DNA of 64,000 nt from Cafeteria roenbergensis (Eukaryota; Sar; Bigyra; Bicosoecida; Cafeteriaceae). Shown here one piece after another: positions 10,775-20,660 of the stretch; the stretch's first letter is position 1; the number at the start of each line of letters is the position of its first letter. The stretch lies in the NCBI GenBank assembly GCA_008330645.1, contig VLTN01000042.1, positions 124,001 to 188,000 on the forward strand, in the 5' to 3' direction. The notes beneath the pieces are model-generated. The model saw only the letters and a program-made list of their open reading frames with translations. It was not told the origin of the DNA and did no database searches. Made by a program: the position numbers and the translations under genes.

Positions 10775-12033
10775 TCACGGCTTGGCTCCGGCGGGCGCTG
10801 CCCTCGAGGCCGCGGCAGTCGAAGGTTCGCTCCCGCCTGCATCACGCGGGGGACCCCGGCCCGCGGCCGCATCCGCAGCAATGAGGTCCAGTTCCTTCTT
10901 GACAATGGCCGTCAGTCGCTCCACCATGCGCTTGGCAGCTGCTTCGCCACGAAGCGCAAGGCGGCGACTGAAGTTCAGCCACTCGGCCAACTCGAGCGTG
11001 CCGTTCGAGTCCTGCAGCGATTGAAGATCCGTCACAACACGAAACGGGCATGCTGCCAAGGGTGATGCAACTTTGCGTCCGCACCGTCGAGGAAGCCGCC
11101 GGTCCCGCTCGAGCGACGTGGGGGTTGGCCAAGTGCAAGGCAAGCCTGGCCAGCCACGAGCCACGGCTGGACGCTTACCTTGTCTGCCTTGTTAATCTGT
11201 GACTGGGCCACGCTCCTGCTGGTCTTGTCCCACCCAATAGCGCGTCCAAGGATCACGAACTCCTCGGCGTCCAACGACCCGTTGCCTGCGGAGTCGCTCC
11301 GTGATGCAGGGGCGAGCGGCTCGGCAAGGCAATGGGGAAGCGCGCGCTCGGGAAGCCTGGCCGTGTCTCATTCTGTGGCGCTGAACGCGTGGCCATAATG
11401 CCCGAAGAGCATCGTCGCCTCATACGTGAGAGATGGCAGTTTGGCCCTCCGCTACAGCTCACCATCGCGGTCAAGCTCATTGAACAAATCTGTGAGCATC
11501 CGCTTGAGCTCGTCGGACAGCTCCGGAAGGTCCTTTTCAGCAACAGCCTGCGAGCCCGCACGCGGGTTGGCGAGAGAGAGGCGGGGGAGAGAGTCCGCAA
11601 GCGCGGACCAATCGATGCCGACGCCGAACCAGATGCAGTGCTGAGCCGGCGCTGAGCCGGCCCCGCGGCGCCACGGGCCCCGGGCAACCAGAGAAGGAGG
11701 CCAGCGATTCCAGGCAGGCGCGCGCGTCGGAATGGACGGCACACGCCGGGCAAGCGGCGGGGCGACTCTCGCTGAGGCGAACGGTGGGCACCGACGACCG
11801 CCCGGGTTGCACGCAGCAGTCGCCGCCAGCGTCCGTTCCGCGCTCAAGCTCGCGGCCAGCCAGTTCCCAGCGCAGCGCTGCTACCCAGCAGCGCTCCCTA
11901 GAGGCAAGCGGCCTCCCGGGCAGTGGTCGGCCGCATGGGGCGCGGCGGCCGCAACAGCCGGGATTGCGCTCGCATAGGCGCGGCCTTCGCAGCACTGCAG
12001 CGTGCGCTGGCATCACGAGGAGCTCACTGCCAT
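10775..12033 (-). CDS. Two-EF-hand calcium-binding protein (spliced; first exon tentative)
   Basis: Three minus-strand pieces join in frame: 11640-11463, 11285-11179 and 11011-10775, through GT-AG introns of 177 and 167 nt. Splicing builds two canonical EF-hand loops. The first is DRDGNGSLDAEE, made across the first junction (phase 1). The second is DKDSNGTLELAE, made across the second junction (phase 0). The loops lie about 40 residues apart with helices such as LKRMLTDLFNEL on their flanks. Both loops have acidic or Asn residues at positions 1, 3 and 5, Gly at 6 and Glu at 12, so both should bind Ca2+. The tail is helical and then Ala/Pro-rich. A plausible first exon is ATGGCA at 12033-12028, followed by a GTGAGC donor and a 387-nt intron; that would give 175 residues. 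That exon is inference; the three downstream exons are well supported. No other domain is seen. Confidence 0.65.
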
Positions 12034-12354
12034 GGGTGAGTCTCAAAGTCAGGCGAACACCTGAAGAAGGCTAAGCGAGCTGCCGCGGGCTCTCAACGCG
12101 TGGGGAGGCTAGGGGGAGGAGGGGTGGGGTGGGCACTGCTGGGTTCGCAGCAGGGGCGAAGCCCTCGCCGAGTTGAGGACCTGTCCGAATGGAGACTTCA
12201 GCAAGCGCAACTCGCGGCACTGAGTTCTGCAGGCTGTCCGGCAGAGCCGCGCGATGCGAGAGCTCAGCGACGACGGCCACGCAGCGCTCGGACGCTGGCA
12301 AGCAACGGGCTGGCCAGGGCCGGAGGGGCCCACTGTTGCGGCGTGGCTGGCTGC
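12034..12354. other. Divergent intergenic region, 321 bp
   Basis: It lies between the probable start of the EF-hand gene and the first in-frame ATG of the GT61-like gene. The plus frame is open from about 12100 but lacks an ATG until 12355, so part of it may be coding if an upstream exon exists. Confidence 0.35.
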
Positions 12355-14409
12355 ATGCTGGGCGTGGCGGACTCTCGGGCACCGGCGGTACCCGCCCGGC
12401 GCCGATTCGGAGACTCGCTTGCGTCAAGCCGGGTTCGGCAGCAGCGCAAACGACGCTCGCCTGCCGGCTCAGCGCGTTCTAGCGGCAGGGCGTGTTTTGG
12501 GACCTTCGCCTCGTCGGGCGGTGTTTGGCCCAGGTGCGGCTTGGTTCTGCTCCTCGGCGTCGCCGTGCTCTTGCTCGCCGTTTACGTCGGCCGCGCGACG
12601 ACCTGCAAAGTGCGCGTGAGCGAGGGAACGGCGGCGATATGCAATTTGGAGCCGCCCATGCCCAACTGCGGACCATCTCTGCACGGCGAGGCCTGTGGGC
12701 GGGGGACGCTCGGTGCAGGCGACGCGGGCCTCAGCGGTGGTCAAAATGCACATCGGGCACGAGCTTCGATGGAGCCCTCAACGACGGAGGCGTATCTTCG
12801 AGGGCGTGACGTGCACATGCACGGAGTGTGCGTGACTGCCAACATGCCGTACCGGGTGACCGGGCTGACGGAGCGTTCCTGTGGCGGCAGCGCAACGCTG
12901 CTCGAGCTTCAAAACGCCTCGAAGAACAGGGTGCTCACGTGCAGACACGACGCCGGCGCGGCCGATCGGCTGTGCAGAGGCTACGTGACGGTGCTGGATG
13001 ACACCCCCGGCGACTGGCACGGGGAGATGTGCGGCCGTTTCGGGGTCAAGTACATAGAAGAGGCGGTCCTGGCGCCGATGGAGTTTTTCGACTACAACTT
13101 TGGGCACATCGTCACGGACGGAGCCATGGCGGTAGCCGCGGTGCGATTTGCGCAGGCAAACGCCCGGCAGCGCCGCTTGCCTGGTGACCGCCCCGCGGAT
13201 GCAACAGCCGCGCGTGTACCCACGTACGTGTGGCGGTCGCGGGGGCGACCGTTCACGGACCAGCCACTGCCAGCGCTCTGGGAGGGCTACATGCGACAAG
13301 CGGGGCTTCGGTACCTGCCCGTGTCGGATGGCAGTGTGTGCTTCGGATCCGTCACGATTCTGGCGCAGCCGCTGAACATGCTGTCGTGGCACCGTATCGC
13401 CTCGGCCCCCTTCCTGCATATGGCTGACGCCTGGGGGGGCTTCGCCAGACTGACGCAATGGCCAGCCGACCACCCCATGGTGGGAGGGGCGATGTTCGAG
13501 GCAGAGGCAGTGGCTGAGGCGGCGCGGAGAGTTGATGCTGCGCCGGGGTCGGGCGGGCCGTCGGACCCAGCTTTGGGCGGGGTGAGCAGGGCGTCTGTTC
13601 TGGGCCGGTCGCGGGCGCTACGGAAGCGGCTGTGGATGCGGGCGCCTGCGAGCCTGCTCACCGGGCCGGCGTGCGGAGATGCTGGTCGCCGCGCCGGTGT
13701 CGGCAGCCAGGCCCGCAAGCCCCGCGTGCTGGTGATCAACCGCACAGGACGGCGTCGGGTCCGGAACATGGCGGAGCTCATGGAATGGCTTGCGAGCAAT
13801 GGCTACGAGGTTCAGGAGTGGAGCCCGGGCGGCGCTTCCGCCGCGGAGCAGGCTCAGCAAGTTCAGGCGGCCGACATTTTCGTCAGCAACCACGGGCAGG
13901 GCCAGGCGTGGGGCATGTTTATGCGCGAGGACGCGGTGATGGTTACGCTGTGCTCGGCCAACCAGGTGGCGCTCGGCAGCTGCACCTACTACCCCATCGC
14001 GACGCGGAACGGCGGGCACAGCTCCCGCCGCATATTCACCATGGTGTCCAAGGACGCGCAGTACTTCCAGGGCAGCCTCATGCGCGACGCAGACATGCAG
14101 GCCATTGTCCGGGCGAACGGGGACGGCAGGGACGGCGGTTCCTGGCACTACAGCGAGACGCACTTTGAGGACATTGCACTTGACGTGGGCCAATTCGCGA
14201 CGGAGTGGGCAGCCTTCCTGCTCGGGGACGGCGAGCACCGCGCTCCCGACGGCAGCGCTGACGCGTTTTGGCGCTTTTGGTGCAATTTCAGCGATGTGGA
14301 GGCTGCTGTGGATCGCGCCGACGGCGAGGCAAGAGCGACAAGCGACCCGGGGTCAAAGTACCTGGCGGACCGCGCTCCGCGCCTCGGCGAGGGGGTGGCT
14401 CTGGTGTGA
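12355..14409 (+). CDS. GT61-family-like glycosyltransferase, type II membrane protein
   Basis: The ATG at 12355 gives 684 residues; the frame is open further upstream only from non-ATG codons, so the start is provisional. A basic N-terminus is followed by a signal anchor at about 62-81. The lumenal part resembles GT61 (the family of plant xylosyltransferases and animal EOGT). It has FDYNFGHIVTDGA at about residue 248 in place of the family's Asn-x-x-His segment, a PRVLVINRTGRRRVRNMAELM stretch (Arg-Arg plus Asn, the usual nucleotide-sugar region), and VSNHGQGQAWGMFMR at about 512, matching the HGAG-like motif ahead of the last strand. Cys-rich spacing in the stem suggests disulphides. The likely site is the Golgi, modifying glycoproteins; donor sugar unknown. 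A Gly/Ala-rich linker around 395-430 separates the two halves. Confidence 0.75.
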   Translation: MLGVADSRAPAVPARRRFGDSLASSRVRQQRKRRSPAGSARSSGRACFGTFASSGGVWPRCGLVLLLGVAVLLLAVYVGRATTCKVRVSEGTAAICNLEPPMPNCGPSLHGEACGRGTLGAGDAGLSGGQNAHRARASMEPSTTEAYLRGRDVHMHGVCVTANMPYRVTGLTERSCGGSATLLELQNASKNRVLTCRHDAGAADRLCRGYVTVLDDTPGDWHGEMCGRFGVKYIEEAVLAPMEFFDYNFGHIVTDGAMAVAAVRFAQANARQRRLPGDRPADATAARVPTYVWRSRGRPFTDQPLPALWEGYMRQAGLRYLPVSDGSVCFGSVTILAQPLNMLSWHRIASAPFLHMADAWGGFARLTQWPADHPMVGGAMFEAEAVAEAARRVDAAPGSGGPSDPALGGVSRASVLGRSRALRKRLWMRAPASLLTGPACGDAGRRAGVGSQARKPRVLVINRTGRRRVRNMAELMEWLASNGYEVQEWSPGGASAAEQAQQVQAADIFVSNHGQGQAWGMFMREDAVMVTLCSANQVALGSCTYYPIATRNGGHSSRRIFTMVSKDAQYFQGSLMRDADMQAIVRANGDGRDGGSWHYSETHFEDIALDVGQFATEWAAFLLGDGEHRAPDGSADAFWRFWCNFSDVEAAVDRADGEARATSDPGSKYLADRAPRLGEGVALV

Positions 14410-15196
14410 GTGTCCCCCGTCCTTGTCACAGCACCAGGCGGAAACCGGTTCGCCCGCGTCGTGCAGCCCGCCGACTGTGGACGGCATGCGGCAACGTGCG
14501 CGTTTCCTGGAAAGGCGCCGACCCACGACCAGGAAAGCTCTCTGCGAGGCGCGGCGCGGCGCAGGCCCCGCGGGGTCCAATCCGACCGCACCCCTGTCCA
14601 TGGTAATGCCTCCAGGGAGCACTGGAGCGCGGGGCAACAGCGGAGACTGTCCCGCGCCGGCGGCCCAGACTGCGCCGCTGTCTGCGATCGGTGAAGGAAA
14701 ACGAGTCACTGCGACAGGGATGGCACTGCCGACAGCGGCATCCACCTGAAGCACAGCTTTCGCCTCGCCCTCCCCCAGCTGCCCGCCGCCCCTCCGCGGC
14801 TCAACTCAAAAACGATTGCCTTGGCTCCAGTCATCCTCCCCAGTCGTCGTGAGCCGGGCGTGCTTTGCCCAGGGCGGCAACTTGCAGCCAGTTGCAGCTG
14901 CAAGTGCCAAGCGCGACTGCACGAGTCCCAGCTGCCGATCGGCGGCCCCTTTGGCCCAGCAGGCGGAGTATGCCTGTTGGCCATGAGATACCTGCCAACA
15001 GGTCGGCGCGGGGCCGGCTGGAATCGCGCTGGCGCAGGCATTTTGCCAAAGAACCTTTGCTCGAGTGCTGGCCTTCGCAGCCGGGCCGGCGTTGCGTCGC
15101 CCCCCTGATGCGCCCCGGCGCCCAGCGGCTTGGCCCCGTCATGCAGTGGCCAAGGCTTCTCCCTAAACCTCGCCTGCTGCCCGGCCGCAGACTACG
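14410..15196. other. Intergenic, 787 bp
   Basis: Only short frames without motifs on either strand. A C/T-rich stretch ending in a CAG at about 15190 could be a splice acceptor before the ATG at 15197. Confidence 0.35.
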
Positions 15197-16399
15197 ATGT
15201 CCCACGTGCTCCGGAAAGGACTGCAAGGGTTTGCACTCGAGAGCGAGGGCGCAGTCGACTTTCCGGCCCTGGCCGGCCGCCCGAAGCCCCCAACTGGTGC
15301 CAAGTCGAGCCCGTGGAACAGATGCAAGAGCTCTTCCGAGACCCTGCGCGGAAAACAACGTGCTTCGCCCTACGGCCATGAGCTTCTCGATCGGTGGCTC
15401 GCGGCCAGCGTCTGCAGTCCCCAGCTGTGGTGCAACTCATGCGGCACTTGCGCTCGGATCAACCTGCCGCAGCCGCGCGGCCAGGCGTTGCCCCCGACAC
15501 ACCCCGATGCAGACGCGCCGGCGGGCTCTCGCGTCGCGCTCAATGGCCCCGCCGTGGCCCGAGCAACGAGCTGTCACTGCCAAGGCTCCAGGCTGACAAG
15601 AGGATGGCCCTTGTGCCCAACGCGCCTGGTTGTGCTTGAAGTGGTGATCATAGCCTTGGCAGGGGCTCTGGCCAACGCCTCCGAGGGCCGCAGCTCTCCG
15701 GCTCTCTCGAGAGGCCTTGGAACACGAGGCGGCTTGAGATGGCATCAGGCCTTCGTTCCAGACGAGTGGGCGGGACTGCTCCTCACGCCTGCGTGCGATT
15801 CACAGCATCATCCAACCGGCGCGCTAGCTGCCCTGAGTGCGGCAGCTTCCGGCAGCAATGACTCGCGCGGCGGCGGCTGTGAGTTCGACCTGCGCCCGAA
15901 CTGGCAGGAGGAGTGGCGCGGCGAGTCGGGCGCAGCCTATTCGCACGGCGATGCGTTTGCGTCGCGCTGCAAGGCTGCCCTGGCCTTGGTGCTGCTGTGC
16001 CTGCTGCTCTTCAAGGCATCCGGCGAGCCAGACAGAGGGCGCTGCCTGTGGCAATGCTTGGAGCCGGTTCTGTTTGATTCGGGCCGCGGCATGTTTTTGG
16101 AGCCTCCCCGCCCCCGCCCACGCGTTCCGGACAGGGCCGGAGGTTGGTGCCACGCCCATGCCAACTCTGTCCGTTGGCTTGACGTTACAGCTCGCGGGCA
16201 CGTGAACGAGGCCCAGCGCGCGGAGTGCCAGCTATGGGCGGAACAGGCGGGCCATATCTTTGCTCGTGCACGAGCTGAGGCAGACGCCCACCACAAGCAT
16301 GGGTGCGTGGGGGCGCTTGCTGAGGCAGCCGCTCGCATTCTCGATCGGCTCGCCTGGTGCCTGTGCCTGTGCGCGCTTCTGCGGCGCTCTGAAGGTTGA
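15197..16399 (+). CDS. Doubtful ORF, possible single-pass membrane protein (400 aa)
   Basis: An ATG-started frame of 400 codons ends in TGA. It contains a hydrophobic stretch near residues 144-158, a second near 255-270 (ALALVLLCLLLF), and a third, Cys- and Leu-rich, close to the C-terminus. No known domain is recognised and the N-terminal half looks like ordinary GC-rich frame. The ATG follows a C/T-rich tract and CAG, so it may lie just inside an exon. It could be a real lineage-specific membrane protein or a chance ORF; antisense frames here are no better. Confidence 0.25.
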   Translation: MSHVLRKGLQGFALESEGAVDFPALAGRPKPPTGAKSSPWNRCKSSSETLRGKQRASPYGHELLDRWLAASVCSPQLWCNSCGTCARINLPQPRGQALPPTHPDADAPAGSRVALNGPAVARATSCHCQGSRLTRGWPLCPTRLVVLEVVIIALAGALANASEGRSSPALSRGLGTRGGLRWHQAFVPDEWAGLLLTPACDSQHHPTGALAALSAAASGSNDSRGGGCEFDLRPNWQEEWRGESGAAYSHGDAFASRCKAALALVLLCLLLFKASGEPDRGRCLWQCLEPVLFDSGRGMFLEPPRPRPRVPDRAGGWCHAHANSVRWLDVTARGHVNEAQRAECQLWAEQAGHIFARARAEADAHHKHGCVGALAEAAARILDRLAWCLCLCALLRRSEG

Positions 16400-16549
16400 T
16401 TCGATCGATGGCAATGCTGACTGGGTTCATTGGTGAGTTCATGTCCGAGGCTTGAGGCGCTTGCCTGGAGCCAGCCGTGATTTGTTGCGTGACTCGCCTT
16501 GCAGCTCGGCCCGCCGAGCAGCGATGCACAGCCACGCAATCGAGGTATC

Positions 16550-19500
16550 CTATCTGCCAAAAGGAGCCGCCATCCCCTTCACAAATGCTCGGACACACCT
16601 GCCCAGTCCGCAATCACCTGCCGCAACGTCTGCGGCAGCCTTGGGCGAAGTCTCGCAAGCTCTGCCGCGCCGGCCCGCTGCCCCCCTCGCTGCTGCCTTT
16701 GGCTTGCAAGGCCGCACGTCCGTTGCATAGCCGCCTTCCAGAACAGCGAGAATGGGCACGGGCTCGGACATTCCTCTGCCTGCCGCGTTGCTGAGAGCAC
16801 GAGCCACCCACTCAAAGTCGGATTCCCTCAGCCAGTAGTAGTTGTCGTGGTGGGAGGCGTCAAACCCAGCCGAGACGATGACCAAGTCAGGCCGTAGCGC
16901 TTCGATCCGAGGCAAGATATCATCGCTCACCGCTCCGCGCCAGGCAGCCGACGCAGCGTCGCAAGCAGCCGCCCGCCGGCTCGCCGAAAGAGCCGAACGC
17001 TTTCCTGGGTGCGTGGGCTCGATCGGCGGCAGAGGGCAGTTGACCACCCCGCCCGGCCAGCACCTGCTGTTGCCGCCTGCGTCGCTCCCGAAAAGATCGC
17101 TTGCTCCGCCGGAAGCTCCGCCAGTTTCCGGGTAGAACCCCCCGACGGAGCCGCCGTGCAGTGCGTCGCGGCTTCCAGGCAGAGGGTCTGCGCCAGCGGC
17201 CGCAGCGGACGCGTGCACGGCAGTGCCCCCGGCAGCATGCACGTGCACGGATGCGAACAGCACCTCTCTCGCGTCCGTGGGGTCCAGCCAAGGCTTCCAC
17301 ACCTGCTGCACCACAGGCGCGTAGCTTCCTGGAAGCGGAAGCTCCTTGGAGCACGGCCGCAGCGCCCTCACAATCTCCTCCGTGCCGTTGCCATGATGCA
17401 CGTCGATATCCACGATTGCGATGCGTCGCAGCCGTCGAGCCGCCGGCGAGCCAGCCACACGGCTCTCCCTGCCGGTCGCTGCAGGAGATGCCCCGTAGCG
17501 ACTGCGCGCGTGAGCCGCGGCAACCGCAGCCACGTTGACAAGCCCAAAGCCCGACGAGGCCATCGCCGGATCCAGGTGGAAGGCGCGCGACGGCACAGCG
17601 CCGCAAACGCCGGCGTGGTGTCCAGGCGGCCTCGCAACCACCAAAACCCGGGACTCTGCGCCGCTGGCTATGGCGTCCACAGCATCAGTCGCTGCCGTCG
17701 CCGCGCCCAGAGCTGCGTCCAGCGAGGCTGCGCTGACCCAGGTGTCGGAGTCGATGCGGCACACGTGCCGCCGCATTGCGTCCTGTGCCAGCTCCTCGGG
17801 AATTCCACGAACCGCGAGCTCCGCCCCTGGGAGCGACGCGTAGGGAACCGGCGTGAGCTGCCTATATATGGGCGAGGAGGGCATGCTGCTGCAGAGCTGC
17901 TCAGCGGCTGACAGCGCCACGAGCTGGGCAGCGCCGGCTCGATCGGTTGTTGCTGTTGCTGAGCTGGCCGCTTGACGGTCTGCCGCGGCGCACGTCGCGG
18001 CTCTGGCGGCCAGGTGGCGGATGTAAGCAGCATCGTGCACGAGGAGCAAGCTAGACAAGGGCAGAAACGGCCATGGCCGGTCGGGGTCCGGGTCCGGGTA
18101 CGAAGCCGGGGCCGAAGCCGAGGCCGGAAGCGCCTCCGCGATGGAAGCTGGTGGCGGGACCTCTCGGCCGGCAAGCGTCAACTGCACGCGCGCAACGACA
18201 CCGGCAACATCTGGGCGCATGAGTGCCCCTTCCACTACCAACCCTTCTGCCCAAGCAGCGGGCGTTGGTGCTGCGGACGCCGCTTCGACTCGACCGAGGT
18301 GGACATCTCCAGTGCAGCCGCCGTTCACCTCGGGAGCGCCGGCCGGAGCTGACCAGGGCGTAACGGATGGGCCAGTGCGCGCAAGGGCGGCGCTGCTGGC
18401 GATTTGGGCTCCGGCTTGCGCCGCGACTGCCTCTGCCTTTGCTGCCGGGCCCGGCTTGCAGCGGAACGGGGGCGCCCCTTGCAGCGCCACCGAGGTCCCG
18501 GCGATGGCAACGATGCGACGCACCGATTCCTGGTGAGCCGGGGCAGTGAGGTGCCCGTACGACTCGAGCGGGACGACCACTCTGACTGGTGGGCGACTTG
18601 GCAAGACGTGCGCCGAAGCGGCGCCGGACGCGGCGCCGCTGCAGGCGCTGGCCGACTCCTTTGCCTGTGCGGACGGCACTGCGGGGCCGGCCTCTACCAG
18701 CGAGACCGGGGCAGTGGCGTCTGCTGCGCGCTCAACCACAGACTGCGGCCAGGCCGGGTCGGCACCTGGCAGCTGTCTGCTAGCCAGCGATGCAGCAGAC
18801 CCAGAACCGCTGCAATTCTGCTGCAGGCTGGGGTCCCTTTCGGTAAGCCTCGCAGCCGTCCTGCACTGCCCGATGCTGTCGCTTGCCGCGCTCAAGGCGT
18901 CGGTTTGCGCCCGCCTGGCGGGCAGCGCCAGGGCTGTGCGCTGCAGCCCGGCGCTTGGAGCAGGCGAGAGCGTCCCAGTGGAAGCGGCGCCTCGACCCGT
19001 GCCAACGGAGCTTGCGCAGCTCAATGGAGACCGTGCGGAGACGGACGGACTGCATATGGAGAAGCGCGCGCCAACTGCCGGCGGCGGTGACGTGGGGTCG
19101 CCCTGCCGCGCACTCGCGCGGACACAGCTTTCGCCGGTTCCTCGGTCCGCGCCCTGCTCCGACTCCGAGGAGCCGGCTCTGCCAGGAACAAGTCTGGCGT
19201 GTACTTGCCCCTGGCAGCTGCTGCCGGATCGGCAGGCGCCGTGCTGGTCGGCAAGCGGTTCGGCAATCCAGTCCTCCCGGGCGGCTGGCTCTCCGTCATG
19301 CAAGGGGTGCATCGCCGGAACTCCGGCAACCAGCCCGACAGGCGTTGTACGTCCCTCGACGTGGTCTGCGCTCTCCCGGCCAGCAGCGGCCTGCGGCGTG
19401 GGCCGGCTGTCCAGACGCTTCGCAGCAGGCGTCGGGCCCGCTTGCTGCCCGCCCCGCGCCTGACGGCCAGGCGAGGAAGCCAGCCGGTCGACGACGACCC

Positions 19501-20242
19501 GTCTGGCCTCCGGAGTGGCATGGCTCGCCCACGCGGCGAAACCGCTGGACTGGGACCCAGATGACGAGGCTGGCGACGGAGCCCTCGCGGGCCGCGTCGA
19601 GGCAACGGCAACGGTGGCAGCCCTGCCAGCTCCAGGACGCACTTCACCGCTTGCAGAACCTGGCGCCACAGCCGCTCGTGCCACGTCCATCGTGCCCATT
19701 GGGTCGCTTCCCCGGCTCTGCCGCTTCCTCGATCCAGCTGAAGCTAGCGCGAAAGCGGGAGAGGAATGGCCGTGCCGGCGCCCTTCCAGGTCGTCGTACG
19801 AGGAAGGTCGGGACTGCGGCCGCAGGCGAACCGCGACACTGTGCGACGGACAACCCGCTGGGCTGGTCGAGCGGCCGCGGCAGCCGTTGTCGGGGCCATC
19901 AGCACCGCTGGCGCTGCTGCGCGCGGCCGAAAACCCGCCCACGGACCGCCTCCCTGTGGACGGAGACAGCCCATCGCAGCTTGAGCTGGCTGGGCGCGAG
20001 TCCAGGCGTTCCCTGCTGGGCTTGCCCGTGGCAGCCGTGCTTGGGGTCGCGTTTTCCGGCGTGAGCGACCGCAAAGCCTCCCGGCGCCCTGGCGCCCTCG
20101 ACAGCGGCCCGGGGTCCTCCGAGGCCCGCCCCGCATCGTGGATGACCTTGAACGCTGGTCTGCACACCCGTCGCGACCGCCGAAGGCGAATTGTCACGGG
20201 CTGCGCCCGGCCGGACTCGGCAGCAGAAGCGGACGCCTCCAT
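16550..20242 (-). CDS. Histone deacetylase (class II-like) with long disordered N-terminus
   Basis: The first in-frame ATG is at 20242 and gives 1230 residues; the frame upstream is open only from a GTG. About the first 800 residues are Ser/Ala/Pro/Arg-rich and look disordered. The last 420 form a Zn2+-dependent arginase-fold deacetylase. Visible motifs: the tandem-His active site VVARPPGHHAG (about 17610-17640), the metal and charge-relay motif IVDIDVHHGNGTEE (about 17375-17420), the second metal Asp in VSAGFDASHHD (about 16845-16875), and LEGGY near the end. The PPGHHA and EGGY forms, and the loop lengths, fit class II and related HDACs. Several Gly/Ala-rich inserts expand the catalytic domain, one after RPPGHHAG and one after the VHVHAAGG segment. 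It should remove acetyl groups from histone or other lysines. Nucleus or cytosol cannot be told; basic clusters early in the protein could serve nuclear import. Confidence 0.9.
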   Translation of the reverse strand: MEASASAAESGRAQPVTIRLRRSRRVCRPAFKVIHDAGRASEDPGPLSRAPGRREALRSLTPENATPSTAATGKPSRERLDSRPASSSCDGLSPSTGRRSVGGFSAARSSASGADGPDNGCRGRSTSPAGCPSHSVAVRLRPQSRPSSYDDLEGRRHGHSSPAFALASAGSRKRQSRGSDPMGTMDVARAAVAPGSASGEVRPGAGRAATVAVASTRPARAPSPASSSGSQSSGFAAWASHATPEARRVVVDRLASSPGRQARGGQQAGPTPAAKRLDSRPTPQAAAGRESADHVEGRTTPVGLVAGVPAMHPLHDGEPAAREDWIAEPLADQHGACRSGSSCQGQVHARLVPGRAGSSESEQGADRGTGESCVRASARQGDPTSPPPAVGARFSICSPSVSARSPLSCASSVGTGRGAASTGTLSPAPSAGLQRTALALPARRAQTDALSAASDSIGQCRTAARLTERDPSLQQNCSGSGSAASLASRQLPGADPAWPQSVVERAADATAPVSLVEAGPAVPSAQAKESASACSGAASGAASAHVLPSRPPVRVVVPLESYGHLTAPAHQESVRRIVAIAGTSVALQGAPPFRCKPGPAAKAEAVAAQAGAQIASSAALARTGPSVTPWSAPAGAPEVNGGCTGDVHLGRVEAASAAPTPAAWAEGLVVEGALMRPDVAGVVARVQLTLAGREVPPPASIAEALPASASAPASYPDPDPDRPWPFLPLSSLLLVHDAAYIRHLAARAATCAAADRQAASSATATTDRAGAAQLVALSAAEQLCSSMPSSPIYRQLTPVPYASLPGAELAVRGIPEELAQDAMRRHVCRIDSDTWVSAASLDAALGAATAATDAVDAIASGAESRVLVVARPPGHHAGVCGAVPSRAFHLDPAMASSGFGLVNVAAVAAAHARSRYGASPAATGRESRVAGSPAARRLRRIAIVDIDVHHGNGTEEIVRALRPCSKELPLPGSYAPVVQQVWKPWLDPTDAREVLFASVHVHAAGGTAVHASAAAAGADPLPGSRDALHGGSVGGFYPETGGASGGASDLFGSDAGGNSRCWPGGVVNCPLPPIEPTHPGKRSALSASRRAAACDAASAAWRGAVSDDILPRIEALRPDLVIVSAGFDASHHDNYYWLRESDFEWVARALSNAAGRGMSEPVPILAVLEGGYATDVRPCKPKAAARGAAGRRGRACETSPKAAADVAAGDCGLGRCVRAFVKGMAAPFGR

Positions 20243-20660
20243 TTCGTGCCGCCTGGCGTTGCCTGGCACTGCAGCGGCGGGAGGAGGCAGGAGAACGGCG
20301 TCGGAATTGTAGTTGTGCTCATGGCATCGGGAAACAGGCGCAAAAGTTCTGCAGGTGGTGCAGCGACCCCAGGCAGACCCGCGCAGAACCAACGGTCGCC
20401 AAGGGCCGGTTCGGCGCACCTCGAAGCACTGCCCAGGCCCACCCTCACGAATGAAACGATGAGGCTCGCGACGGCTGTGTGCGCTCGTGCACCCGAGTGC
20501 CTGGCCGCCACTGCCGGCCACTGGCGAATCAACGGTGGTCTCGAGCGTGTTCCACTTGCCGACGGCCGAGTGGCCCGCTTTGAATATTTAGGCAGGGACG
20601 AACATCCAGGAGCACGCGAGCGAATCGTGGCATTTCCGTCTGCTCCTGGACCAAGGGCGT
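20243..20660. other. Intergenic, 418 bp
   Basis: It lies between the HDAC start and the stop of TFIIH p44, both on the minus strand. It should contain the HDAC promoter. A short AT-rich patch lies near 20580-20592 within otherwise GC-rich DNA. Confidence 0.4.
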
